A stretch of DNA of 64,000 nt from Malurus cyaneus samueli. Its lineage: Eukaryota > Chordata > Aves > Passeriformes > Maluridae. This document shows, in pieces, positions 25,639-37,600 of this stretch. Under the pieces are notes generated by a model. It was given only the letters and a program-made list of their open reading frames with translations, ran no database searches and was not told the DNA's origin. Every line of letters starts with the position of its first letter. The stretch's first letter is position 1. The DNA is taken from positions 47,408,963 through 47,472,962 of the forward strand of contig CM019218.1 of assembly GCA_009741485.1 (NCBI GenBank), in the 5' to 3' direction. The translations under genes and the position numbers were made by a program.

Positions 25639-28600
25639 TCAAAATGTATAGAAGTCCATTGCTTTGCAGCAAAGTACTCAAACATGCTTTCAATTTTGTG
25701 TCCATGGTACTAGAGCATGCACTTAAGTGGGGATTTTTGGGATTAGACTGACTATTCCAAGATGAGTAATAAATTCCAAGATGAGTTTGGTTGACAGCTA
25801 CCAAATATGGTTGTTCCAGTCCATTTATGCAAAGACATGAATTTGGCAGATGCTTACCTGAGAAAACAGGTCAGGTGCACAGCATAGGCAGGGCTGTGCC
25901 TGGCACTGCTCTCGGCTTCAGGGCTGTTTATTGTGAAAACCCTCTCTGCATCATTCAGAACCCAATGAATAATTCAGCAGAGTTTCATTACTCAACCAGT
26001 CCTGTTTTGTTTACTGGAATATCATCCAGTGGTTCAGCACCCATCTGGCTGTAGGCATAAAGCCTGTGGAAAATGTAGCAATTCCCAAAGGCTGGAGGGA
26101 ATTTTTTGTGTGATGCTAAAGTCCTACAAACTCACAGAATCTCTGATTTTCTGTTTAAAAGAGAAAGTCAACTGCTCTGAGAAACTCAGGATGAATTAAT
26201 CCGTACACACACCTTGTATCCTTTGCAGATTGGCAAACTTGTCTCACTGACTTACCTGGAACTGAAAACAAAACACACTGGGATTGGGGAGGTCTTCCAA
26301 AGAGCAGGTCAGGATGTTCTGTTCCACTTACACACTTAAGGTAAGCCCTGTGAACTTTATTTCAAGATGCAAACAAAACAAGGATTGGTCTGCACCACAA
26401 AAAGTCCACCAGTGTCCCTCTCACACAGGCATTATGCTGGTAGACACTAGGCTTTTAACATAAAAGTTATCAAATACTTCCACCAGACCATTTAGACCAG
26501 TGAAAATCTGGAATCTGTGGTTATTAGGCTTGATAGCAACAGTCCTATGCCCATGAACTTACCTCTGACCTTTTCCATTAAAACAGTTTTCAGTGGTTCT
26601 CTGTCAGTGGTTAATGACAGGGGCTCCTGCAGAAACCTATCTTAGTACTAAACTAATCTGGATTAAAAATGGGCAGCAAATATTGGTATCTTCATTTATA
26701 TCAACAGCAACACAAATAATTGATTTTCCTTTAGATCACGTGCAAAACTAATGAAAACCCAGAAAGGTATTTCTAATTTTCAGTCACTTCCCTTCAGAAA
26801 GAGAACAAAATCTGCTTGAACTTGAGCAGTAAGTGACATTTTACATGAAAAGGAGCAAAAGTTACTGCGACTTGCTCACACCTTGGTTACTGAGTTATAC
26901 CAAAAGCTTTCTGTGGCTCCTGTGCCCTCTAGCTTCTAGAAGATGCATTTACCGATCACTCTGTTAACTTGAGCAGGTTTATAGTTTTCACTTCTATGCA
27001 GTCACTAAAAACTTGCTAAAACGGAAAGTGAAACACCTTTCCTTCTCTTCTTCCCAGACATAACTTTAACCTGAGACTGAAATGAAGACATGCAAATAAA
27101 TGGTAGCCTAGATTGTTTGCCTTAAAGGCACTTCGTACGTCTGTAGTGATATAAACAGGCTTTATCAGCACACATTATATTTAAATCAATTTAGAGTCCT
27201 CTGGGAGTGGTGTAAAGGAGATTTAGCTCACCGGACAAATGCCAACCGATGTTGAGAAAAAAGTGAGTTGTGAGACACATGGGACACTAAATAAGGTCAT
27301 TATATGGTATAGAGCAAAAAGCACCCGCTGCACAAATGGCAGGCTGAAGGTTGTACTTTGTGAAACCCAGCAGGTTTCAGGCTGAATTTCTGATAAGGAG
27401 CAACACCTGGCTGGAGAAGGGAATAAGCCCTTAAGAAAAGATAATCCTGGAGTTCATAGCTAGAAAACCCACAATTTCCCCTGATGGAGAAAGCAGCTTT
27501 CTTGCAGTTTAGGAGCATAGTCAGGTTGAAGCAGGCTGGCTGTGAGACAGCCCAAGTTAACTTTATCGTGACATATGATCAAAAGCACCTGAACTGGAAG
27601 TGGCTTTCCCTGCGAAATTGCAAGCCTTGGTAAGACCAGAGGCTTTACCTCCAGTCCTACCTGCCCCATCACTGCAGTGGCAGCAGTGGCAGCCTGTGAA
27701 GAGCAGCTTCTGTAAGTCTAACGAGTGACAACAAATAAACAGTGAAGCTCTCATTGAGGAGAAAATTACTGGAATAACAGAATAACAGGGACACAAATCC
27801 TATCAAAAAACCTCAATCACAAAGGCACTTCAGTAAGTTAAATACTAAATGCATGCAGTTTTAAAATACAGTTATAAACCCAGTGTTTTGACACATGAGG
27901 AGCAAGGTAACACAGCTCTGCCACTATCTATTAGAAAAAGGTGCAATAAAGATATTTTGTTTTTTCTGAGAAGCTAAACCATGAAAAATAAGCAAAAGGC
28001 AGCTTCACATAAGACAAACAAACCTTTTGAAGGTACATATTGAAGTGTTTAACCTTACCAAGGGTAAGGTCAAACTAGAAATAGCCAAAGCATAAAGTTT
28101 ATGAAAAAAATATTTTACTTCACTTTCAATATACATGAAATGGCTTGGTCTCTCATCAGCTTATCTGTAAGCCTTTTAAACAAAAACTAAGGCAATTTCC
28201 ATTTAAACCCTGTATTTCCAGCCTTTGAAGGTCAGAACTACTTCATTTTTCTATGCAATTCTCTGCTTCTATTACATTAAGAACACAAATCAATATTCAT
28301 TTTTATAACTAATTTAACTCTTAGATAGTATCTTTAACCACAGAATGATAAAGAAGGGCCACATTTACTAAGAGCAAAAACTTTCCTTGGAAAATGTACA
28401 CACTCAAGGATGACCCTGGCAACACTGCCTCCTCCAGCCTGTCTGGCAGGACTGACAGGCTAAAATGTTCCTCTAAGTTACTGTTCCATGGATAAAATTT
28501 GCCTGTCCGTATGGAAATTACTGAACGAAGAGCGTCATCCTTCCCCTGATGCACTTTCTTGGGATTCATTTCCAGTAACAGGCCATTCCTACCTACCACA

Positions 28601-28885
28601 AATAACAACTATGATCTTGTTCCATATACAGTCATGATCATTTTATGAGCTAAAAATGGAATTTTAAATTATTTATTCAACTATTTTAGGAACATATGTT
28701 AATTGAATAATTAGTTCCCTCCACAACAAGAGACAGTGAAGTCCTGTAACAGTCTTTCAAGCATGTCAGCAGAGTAATGGGCAAATTAATGTGTCAGACA
28801 CAATAAATTTGGATTTTCAAAGTGTTTGCAAAGCCACAAAGAAATTATAAAAACTTCAAATAGCCATGGGATGTTGTTCTTTTAG

Positions 28886-29560
28886 TGTAGTAGGTTAAAC
28901 CTGGCTAGATTCCAGGTACCCAACAAATTCACTCAGTCACTTTCTATCCTCAACTGGACACGGGAGGGAAAATATAACGAAAGGCTCATGGGATAAGATA
29001 AGAACAGGGAGAGATCACTCAGCACTCACCATCATGGGCAAAGCACACTAAACTTGTGGAAATCAGCTTAATTTATTACAATCAAATCACACTGAAATAA
29101 TAAGAAGTAAAACCAAGTCTTAAAAACCCTTCCCCCTCACCTCTCTTCTTCCCAGGCTTAACTTTACCCCCAATTTCTCTGCCTTCTCCCCTCCCAGCAG
29201 TGCAGGGTGGCGGGGAATGAGGGCTGTGGTCAGCTCATCACCCAATGTTTCCACAGCTCCTTTCTCCTCGTGTGGAGGACTCCTTACAATCCTCCCCCGC
29301 TCCAGTGCTGGGTCCTTCCCATGGAAAAAAATCCTCCACAAACTTTTCCAATGTGAGTCCTTCCCATGGCTGCACTTCTTCATGAACTGCTCCAGCACTG
29401 GTCCCTTATCACAGAGTGCAGTCCTTCAAGAACTGGCTGCTCCAGCATGGCTCCCTCATGAGGTTACAAATCCTGCCAACAAACTGCTCCAGGGTGGGCT
29501 CCTCTTCCCATGTCTCCACAGGTCCTGCCAGGAGCCTGTTGTCCCCATCAGCCCTGGCAG
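28886..29560. mobile_element. Degenerate avian LTR fragment (endogenous retrovirus type)
   Basis: The fragment begins TGTAGTAGGTTAAACCTGGC and goes through an AT-rich section with a poly(A)-like region. It then enters a part built from a loose repeat of about 47 bp whose marker is GCTCCAG (29299, 29389, 29439, 29486) with a diverged copy near 29346. From general familiarity this matches a multicopy solo-LTR type in bird genomes, but I cannot name the family reliably. No gag, pol or env frame is present and no second LTR was seen. The right end is not conserved with the family as I remember it, so the copy appears truncated. Orientation is not assigned. Confidence 0.6.
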
Positions 29561-32500
29561 AGGAGGAAGAGGAGGCACTCTCCAGCATGCCCAGCACTCT
29601 GGGTCACAGCTGCTGGGGGAGGACAGGAGCTGGTGACTGAAAATACCAATCTGGTTGTCCTGTCCACATTCAGTGCTCTAAAGGGATAGATGGGCTCCCA
29701 GGGAAAGCCCTGTGGGGTCTAGCAGGCCGCTCCAGGGCAGCGCTGCCTCTGCATCCACAGTTTGCTATCACCCAAATTGTTCCTTGTTCAAAGCCCTCGT
29801 AGCTCTGCATTCAGACTCAAAGGCAATTATTTGCTTTCGTGGAGGTGACACTAATAATTTAGCAGGGATCACAGCTCAGCCCCAGCCAAAAGAGTAATTG
29901 GTGAAAATAAGAGCTGTGCTAAAGCCAAGAATAGAAAGAAAAGATAAATGTTGCAATGATTCTGATCACTCCATTGAATCAGAAATCTCATAGAGATCGG
30001 AAAGCTCATAGAGAAAGTATGACAATGTTAGGTGTAATTTGGAAAAGGGAATTATTTCCTTTCTGGACAGGGGAAAAAGACAGATACTATCCTCCTGGGA
30101 CATTTTTTGCAGAAAAGAACGATTTTAGAAGTAATAAGGAGCATCCAAAGTGGAGAACAGGGGAAGGATGTGTTGCCTTTTAGAATAGTAAAGACCATGA
30201 AGAGCCCTTTGAGCTGCCAGGACAGCCTTCAGCTGACTGTCAGAAGCTGTGATTGTGAGCAGTTTGGAACCAAGCTGCCAGCACTCAGCCTGGGTGAAGC
30301 CAGGCTTGAAGTACCCAGTTTATCTCCAAGTATTCACCTGTTCTGAGACAGTTCAGCCCAGGAAAAACGCACAGACCAGAACTCTCCAGCATATTTTAAA
30401 CTCTTCACCTCTTAGAGATGTTCAATCTGCTAATTAGCCATGACAGTGCTGGATTAGATAACCAATACCAAAATTTACTACTGCCTGATATAAGTTGCTT
30501 TTGGCAGTGTTCAGTGTCAGAAGCAATAACATTAGCTCTGCTCCTTTCTCACACTGCAGATAATGGAAGCTTTCAGGAAGATGAATTAAATTTCACTAAC
30601 AGAAGGAGAAAAAAAAATTGCCACAGTGGAAGTCCACTTGGGTTATTTCAAAATGATGCTCTATCAATGCATGCAGCCATGTCCTGGTAAACAATCCTGA
30701 ACCAAAAACACAGTCAGATGTAAGAGCAGGAAACCACCTGTCCCTCAGGAAAATGCACAGAGCTGAACAGCTCCTGCATCTCTGTTTTGTCAGCTGCAAA
30801 GGTCCATGGGGACACAAACGGGTGTCAGATCCTGCTGTCCATCACCTGGTACCACACCAGCTGGCCCAGGGCTGCCTGATACCCTGTGTGGTCCCACAGC
30901 CCTGCACGGTGGCTCCGGGGACTGGTGACAAGAGCAGGAATTTGCCTGGTGTCACCAGCCCATGTGGCTGCCCCTGCTCGTGTCCAGCTGGAAGCTGCAC
31001 CCACCAGCAAGGCAAAAAAGCATCTGAGGGGTCCCTGGATGCCCTGCTCTCACTGTGCTTAGTCACTGGCCACAAGATGGGGCTTTTTTACCTCCTAGCA
31101 GCTCAGAGCAGAGGACTATGCAAAATTCATAACTTTTTGGGGGGCCATATGGTGCATGTGTCCATATTGGCACTGAAAAACCAAACCACTAGAAAACAAT
31201 CTGCAAATTCCAAAACTTTATAGTCACATGAAGACAGCCTACAATAAATTATCTTCAGAAATTTCGTCCTCAGAAATTTCTTCTGCTTTTGCCTTTACTT
31301 GCAAAGTACTTTCCCAAGACTTCATTTGCACTCAGATTAAAAAAAAAACCTTAGTGGTTAAAGAAAACACACCCAGACAAACATCTAAAAACATTAGAAC
31401 CATACTATAGTCAGGGTGATACTGCCTCATAAATAACACAAACACTCGTGCATGACTGATCTGTGGTGTCTTTGCTGACTGGGCAGTTTGGGTTTGGTGA
31501 CACTCACACACACTACACCAATATTGTATTTTCCACCTGCTTTAAGAATGCTTAGAATGGCACTGTAATTGGAAGACAAGTACATTAGAAACCACACTTT
31601 TCCTTCCTAAATGCTAATTCCAAAACAGATTTTTTTTCCTGGGGTATAATTCTGGGGTTTATTTAAGAGCTGACAAATTTGGGTAATATTACCTAGAACA
31701 GTACTTTTTAAAAATGGAAGTAATTTCTTCCACTTGTTCAAAGCAATTGACAACCTAGCAGCAGCTTTGCAATTCCTCCTACTATGTTTACTGCCTTAAA
31801 ATTTTAAAGAAAAAAAAATATTACTGTTTACAACTTTGCTTTTCTCTAGTCTCAATAACCATCTGCTTCTTCTAAAACTTTGAGCATCTCAGCTTTGTGG
31901 TGAAGGGTTTTTATCCCTTCACATTGTGGAAAATTTTTTTTGTATTCCCCCTTGCTTCCACAGTGCTCAGCCCTCCATCCTTTTCAGGGACAGGTACTGC
32001 TCAGTGTGTTGCATTGATAAGCAGACAGAGATTCTAACGAGAAATGAGACAGAAGTATAACAGGAATAGATCTTGAAGTGGGAAAGTAGTTCTTCCTAAG
32101 GAAAAAGAAAACGACAATCAACACAAAAAACCATGTATCAAAAGCTTCACCCATATTTCCTACAACCAGGACAATGTAAAAGCCAGCACCAAGGTTACAG
32201 AATGTTTAACATGTTAGGTTTTTGCCTTCTGCACGGTGCTGGTCTGAGGAAATCCCTTTGCCTGACAGAAAAACACATAACTTTGTTAAAGAAGGACTAA
32301 TCGTTTTTAGACTAGAGGAACACTACAGCTGTCATTCAATTACACAGAGCCTCAGGTGTCTCTGAGCAGAGAATGGCTGTAAATGGGAAAATAAAGCCAG
32401 AAGGGGCATATGAACATTGCCTGGCTTCTTATTGAATATGAATCACTAAATTACATTTATTCACCCCAATAACTGTGCTTAGCATTTTCTCTTGAAGATT

Positions 32501-33966
32501 AAACTGCTGAGTGCTGTATTAGGGGACAAAAGAGACAAGCTGCCACCTGTGCCCAGAGAATGTGCAGTGACAGGGAAAGGTATTGCTGAGGTAGCCAGGT
32601 GATCCAGTGCATGACCCCCGCTCTGTGTAAAGAAAAATGGGTAAAAATCCTGAAACATGGCACCAGATGTTTCCTGGCTCCAAATCTGGCAGTTTGGTCT
32701 GACCCCACCCGATCCTCACACACAGACAGAATGGTGGTTCATCCCCCTCAAGGTCTGCTTTGTGCATTGACTCACCAGGGCTGCTGTTCCCCACGGAGTC
32801 AAACACAGCCAGGAACGAGCACGGTCCGGAAGTGTCGCCCCTGGGCGGCCTCACGGCCCACACCAGGCTGGCCAAACTCCTCTTTCACATCACACCTGCA
32901 GCAGAGACACAGAGAGACACCATGAGAACTTCATCTCTACTCTGCACAGCAAGGTGGAGTCTCCCTGGCTGGAGGCATTCCAGAGCCCTCTGGATGCAAT
33001 CCTGCCCCGTGTGCTGTGGGATGACCCTGCTGGAGCAGGGAGGAGGGACCAGAGGAGGCCCTGTGGTCTCTTGCCTTGCCCATTCTGGGATTCATCTGAA
33101 CTAATGAAACAGATTTTAGGGTCAGGCTGTAAAGCACGAAACAAATCTAAACAAATATCTGACTCAGCTACTAAACTGAAACAGCAGCAGCTTTGAGAAG
33201 GAAGTTGGCAGCACCACTTAGAAATCGATGGAATGCATCCAGCTATCCTCTTCTCCACTCACTCTAATTATTTATCCCTGATCCCTAAATAGACCGTGTC
33301 TCAGGATTGCTTCAAAGAAATGTACATTTCCGTAGCTTCTTCTTCTCTTCCTTTCTAATTCATTTTAACCTTACACAAAAATCTACAGTGGATGTGAGGC
33401 CATTCCGTCTGAACTACAGCCTGCACAAAAATATTCAGTCTTAAACCACACACAATGAAATTTGTCTGCATGCTTTTACTAAATGTAGCTGTGGCTTCTT
33501 TTTATTTTTCTAGCAGAAGTCTCACTAAGTGGTGTCTTTTAGTTCATTTGGGTTTTTTTTAATATATCTAAAAAGCAGCTATTTTTTCTGTCCTGAACTT
33601 TTGACTCAAATCCTAGTATTTATAGTTAATAAAGCTGAAGCAGATCAATGGACTAGCTGATCTGCAATGATGTTGGCTTAGTGCCACGTTTCCATAAGTG
33701 TCTCCAAATGAAAAATCAGTTTCTCAATCCAAGTATATCTAAAATACTTTTTTTAATTTTGCGTAAATTCACAAATAATACAATACTGAAGTGATTTTTT
33801 TTTTTAAACATACTGTACAATCAGGTTAGTTAAGTGTTTTACATCAAGGCACAGCACACTATATAATACACATATGCCTTGCCAGGCAGCAGTTTAGTAT
33901 AATCCCCGAGATTTGGCAGTAGGGCCAGGATAAGTAGCATGGATCACATAAGCTGGAAGATAAATA
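29561..33966. other. Intergenic, no gene recognised
   Basis: Mixed composition with some GC-richer stretches (30.75-31.1 kb, 32.6-33.1 kb). These allow open frames of up to 156 codons on both strands, but none shows a domain, signal peptide or splice-bounded exon. A short direct repeat, TCAGAAATTTC-type, lies near 31255-31280. Sequence just below the gene end could be an extended 3' untranslated region if the proposed poly(A) site is not the only one. Confidence 0.5.
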
Positions 33967-33967
33967 A

Positions 33968-34200
33968 ATAATAGATGCTTTCACATTTTATTTGAAATAG
34001 AGTTGCATATAAAAAGAATATACAATAATTTAACTTTAATAACTAGATTCTCTTTTACTATACATAACAGAAGTGTTTTCATTTGTATTAAATAAAACAT
34101 TTTCAATAGTAGGATGAAAAATTAATCTTTTTGGCGGTCTTGGTTTATGAAGAGTTGCTTCCATTAGAAATTAAAGTCGAGTTTTCATTCTCATTGCAAT
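33968..34200 (-). other. CALCA: CALCA exon 6 (noncoding, CGRP 3' UTR)
   Basis: The minus strand reads a clean 3' splice site, a pyrimidine-rich run ending TTTTCTTTCTTACAG, directly before position 34200. Exon 5 ends with a donor after its stop codon, so a noncoding terminal exon is required. This layout (stop in exon 5, 3' UTR in exon 6) is that of vertebrate calcitonin/CGRP genes. The 3' end is inferred from the AATAAA at 33987-33992 and is uncertain. Confidence 0.7.
33987..33992 (-). terminator. CALCA: Candidate poly(A) signal for the CGRP transcript
   Basis: AATAAA on the minus strand, about 210 nt downstream of the start of exon 6. It would define a short terminal exon. Weaker ATTAAA variants also occur nearby, so the true site needs transcript evidence. 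Confidence 0.5.
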
Positions 34201-34511
34201 CTGTAAGAAAGAAAACCACAGTTACTGATACGCTGATAATGAGATTTTAGTGGTAAAACAAGCAAATAATTCCAACCAAATTGTTTAGTCAATGCACAGT
34301 GAAGGTAGTTACTCAGGCAGAACATCTACAAAAGCTCTTCTCGACAGTCTAGACACGTCTTTGTTCTCTTTGTAACATCTTCTTTCTTTTTACAGCATTA
34401 CTTGCCCTGCCTTCTCAGAGGTTATTCCTGCAGGTCTGTTATTCACCCAGCCAAACCAACATTTTGGTGATGCCACCTGCCCTGCAGATTCTTTCGGTGC
34501 AATGCACTTAC

Positions 34512-34696
34512 CGTGTTCACATCAGCATTCAGTTTTTTAGATCTGGATGCTTCTTCTTCGCCGGCCAAAGGCCTTGGAGCCCACGTTGGTTGGGACGAAG
34601 TTGTTCTTGCCCACGGCCCCTGATCTGCTCAGGAAGTCTGCCAGGCGGTGGGTCACACAGGTGGCTGTGTTGCAGGCCCTCTTCTGTGCTGTGACA
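34512..34696 (-). CDS. CALCA: CALCA exon 5 (CGRP exon)
   Basis: The acceptor reads TTTTCCTCCTGAAAAGCAG before 34696, and the donor reads GTAAGT (34511-34506) after 34512. The coding part is 34696-34537. Its first base completes the Ser codon begun in exon 3 (AG|T), the same phase used by exon 4. The mature 37-residue peptide is encoded by 34677-34567. The stop codon TAA is at 34539-34537, followed by 25 nt of untranslated exon. Confidence 0.95.
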
Positions 34697-37600
34697 CTGC
34701 TTTTCAGGAGGAAAAGGAAGAGTTAGTCCAAACCCTGCATGCAGTGAGACATCACTAAGGAGCGCTCTGACCAGCAAAGACACTTCTGTAGGATTAAAAG
34801 CAGGCTGGTGTAAGTGAAGCAGGCATTTGCACTTTCTGTGTGCACAGCTTACACCTGCCAAAAGTTGCCTCATCATGGTTTTCTCCATGTCAGGCTCACT
34901 GTAGAAAAGCAGCTGGACTGAAGATTAAATCCAAGCCAGCTTTTCAGCAGCACCTGAGCTACTGCCTGCCTCCAGCCAGGCATCACGGCCACTGAGAGGT
35001 GCTAAAGAGGCTCAGGTCTGGAGCATTTCAACAATCGCCCTTCCTCCCAAAGCTCACATTTGCATTTTGCTTGAATTGTTCCCAAAAGGCAGCAGCAAAC
35101 ACAGATTTTTCACTTCTCACTTCAACTACTGTGCTCCATAACAGCCAGAAATCACAAGAAATTGCAGCACCGCTGGTCACTGGAGGAGTTTTCTCAGTGA
35201 CTCTGACAGGGCTGTGCCTGCACAGCAGCTGCCCAGCTGCTTTCAGGGCTGAACCACACATAAACTGCGTCCAGGTACTTCGTGGGAATGGGAGAACCTC
35301 TCTTTCCTGCAGTTAGACCTTTGTCTACTACAGCACTTCACCACGGAGTAGCTCAGACTTTGACAATATTAGTTCTGTGCTCACAGCTCAGCGTACAGCT
35401 AACAATTGTGCCAGATGGAGAACTTCAAGGAATATGCATTCACACAGTCCTTGCTTGAAGAATTTTCTACTAAAGAAATGACTTTTTCTTGCAGTAGGAG
35501 GGATTTTTCTCAGTTCAACATCACAAGGCAGTTTATTAATGTTAACAATGAAGAGTTATTGGTACAATCAATGCCAATTTTTTGACGGAGACCTCTGATT
35601 ACAAGACAGTTGCAATGCTGCAACAGATACCTGGGTAAGATACCTGGGTCTGGCTCTTAATTCAAGGCAACAAAATGTAGGTGAATTGTAAATCAATACC
35701 AATATTTTAAAGGCATGTAAGTTTTAAATGTAGAAAGACCTATTGCGAAATAAGAAGAAAAGAAAAAACACAAAATTCTTACCTTACATGTTCAGTACCC
35801 AGTTTTAAACAGGATTACATTTCTAGTTTGTTTGAATGAATGTGTGAGAGCCTTTCCTGATGTCTTTGCTTCACAGGATCTTTACTAGCAGGATTGTATG
35901 CATGCCTGATTCCAGTAGTACATATCAATGGATATGTAGAACTTTGACTTCTAAGTTCTTTCAACTTTTCTAGAAGTTACTAGCATTGCCTCTCTTAAAC
36001 ATTAAGACAAGTTGTAAACCTTTTTTAGCCTCATCTAGAAATCTCACATTCTAAAACAAATTGTTAAACCAAGCAGCTCTAATCCTTATAGAAAAATAGG
36101 TTTATTGAACAAGTGCATGGGCAAGCACAAAAGAAAGAATCTACTTGTACATTTAGCAGCCAGAAATTAAGAACTTTGGGGTTTTTTTTAATAATTTGGA
36201 ATGTAAAGGCAGTGCTGATCATTTTTATTTCTTTTTTCCCCCCTAGCTTGGTATGGGTGTTATATTCTCTGTCTTCCTAACATTAGGTCCATCTCAAACA
36301 CTCTCTGTCGAAAACAGAATCAAAAGAACATAGCAAAGTTAGCAATCAAAGTTAGATCCACATGCATCAGGTTAAAAAAGGGAGAGGGGGAGAAATAAGC
36401 ACGTCTAGTTGTTTCCTAGGGGTTCCCCATAGTTTGCATAGCGTTCATGTTCCAGGTCACTCAGCACATTCCGTTTCTTGCCAGGAGTTCCAGCCCCGAC
36501 GTCAGTGCGAGGGTAAGTTTGCAATTTGTGCAATTCTTGAGACAGTTTGCCCAGCACACAAGTACTCAGACTGGCACAGCGTTTGGAAATGGGTCTATCC
36601 AGGCTGCAGGGGGAAAAAAAATAAAAACATGCCCAAAGGAAGAGTAACCTCCACCATGCACATTCATGCATTTCTTCCCTACATAAAGATCTACTGCTAG
36701 GAAACTTAAAAACTCATTCAAAATAAATCCAAACCCTCCGCATCACACTCCATGCAAGGCAAGTTCATAGATAAGCAGTCAGAAGGAAAACACAATTTGT
36801 TAATGAATCCAATTTTGTTGACAAGCAAGTCCATTAGCCTTTTGGATGCTCATATAGGCAGAGGTCAGGAAGTGGAACTTCACCTATATTTCGCATGCTG
36901 TTCAGTCTCTCATCCACCCCCATGCATTGCAATGCAAATCCTGTTAGGATGGTGCAAACGCTCCTGCATGCCTTTGCTCTAAGGGAGAGTGGTGCTGCGT
37001 GCATCATCGGTGCATCACCGTGCATCGGGAGGAACACATCCCTCCTGCTAGGGACTTTCCATGCCTTACAACTGCATGCACTTGCACGACAGAGAATCCA
37101 AGAGTGACTGAATGATCCCCTAACACTCCCACTGGGAAGACATACCTTTTGCTGCCATATTTTAACACAACCCCCTCATTCAAGCTCAAATCGCCCTCCA
37201 CTTTCAGAAGTAAGAGACAGATAGAGGCAGGTTAACTGGGTGGAAACTGTTCTCTTGACACCAACACTAGGATGTAGCTGCAGTATCATCTTTTACCAGT
37301 TAGCCATAATCTCAAGAAAAAAAATCTTGACCTGCAGAGAGTCTGCTCAGATAGCTTTTGCTAAATATCAAACACATGACACTCCCACATTGTTTTTCTC
37401 CTGCCCAGGACTGCAGTCCTTACCTGTTCCCCTCAGAGGCTTGCTCCAGCTCTTCTGCTGTCATCTGTATGAACTCTTTCACCAGCGCATTTAATAACCT
37501 CCGAGCTTCATAATCACTGAGAGTCACTCGATCCGTTATGGACTCCAAGCCAGGTCTAGGCAGAGGTGAGGAAAATAGGGTGAATAAACCTCAGAGTGCT

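Larger units (their letters stand above)
3361..28885. other. Long intergenic stretch, no gene recognised
   Basis: About 25 kb without any exon I can defend. Open frames are short except for a 289-codon plus-strand frame at 10924-11793, discussed under findings. I looked for a second calcitonin-family gene (the cysteine-ring start and C-terminal amidation motif of CGRP or calcitonin) and for pieces of INSC, which neighbours the locus in mammals. I saw neither in the translated frames. Short noncoding exons could be missed by eye. Confidence 0.5.

Noticed and set aside
30753..31223. 156-codon plus-strand frame
   Set aside because: No family resemblance, shadow frames on the other strand, and no splice or promoter context.
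1..33000. A second calcitonin-family gene or INSC exons expected from mammalian gene order
   Set aside because: No CGRP/calcitonin ring motif with an amidation site and no INSC peptide seen in any frame.
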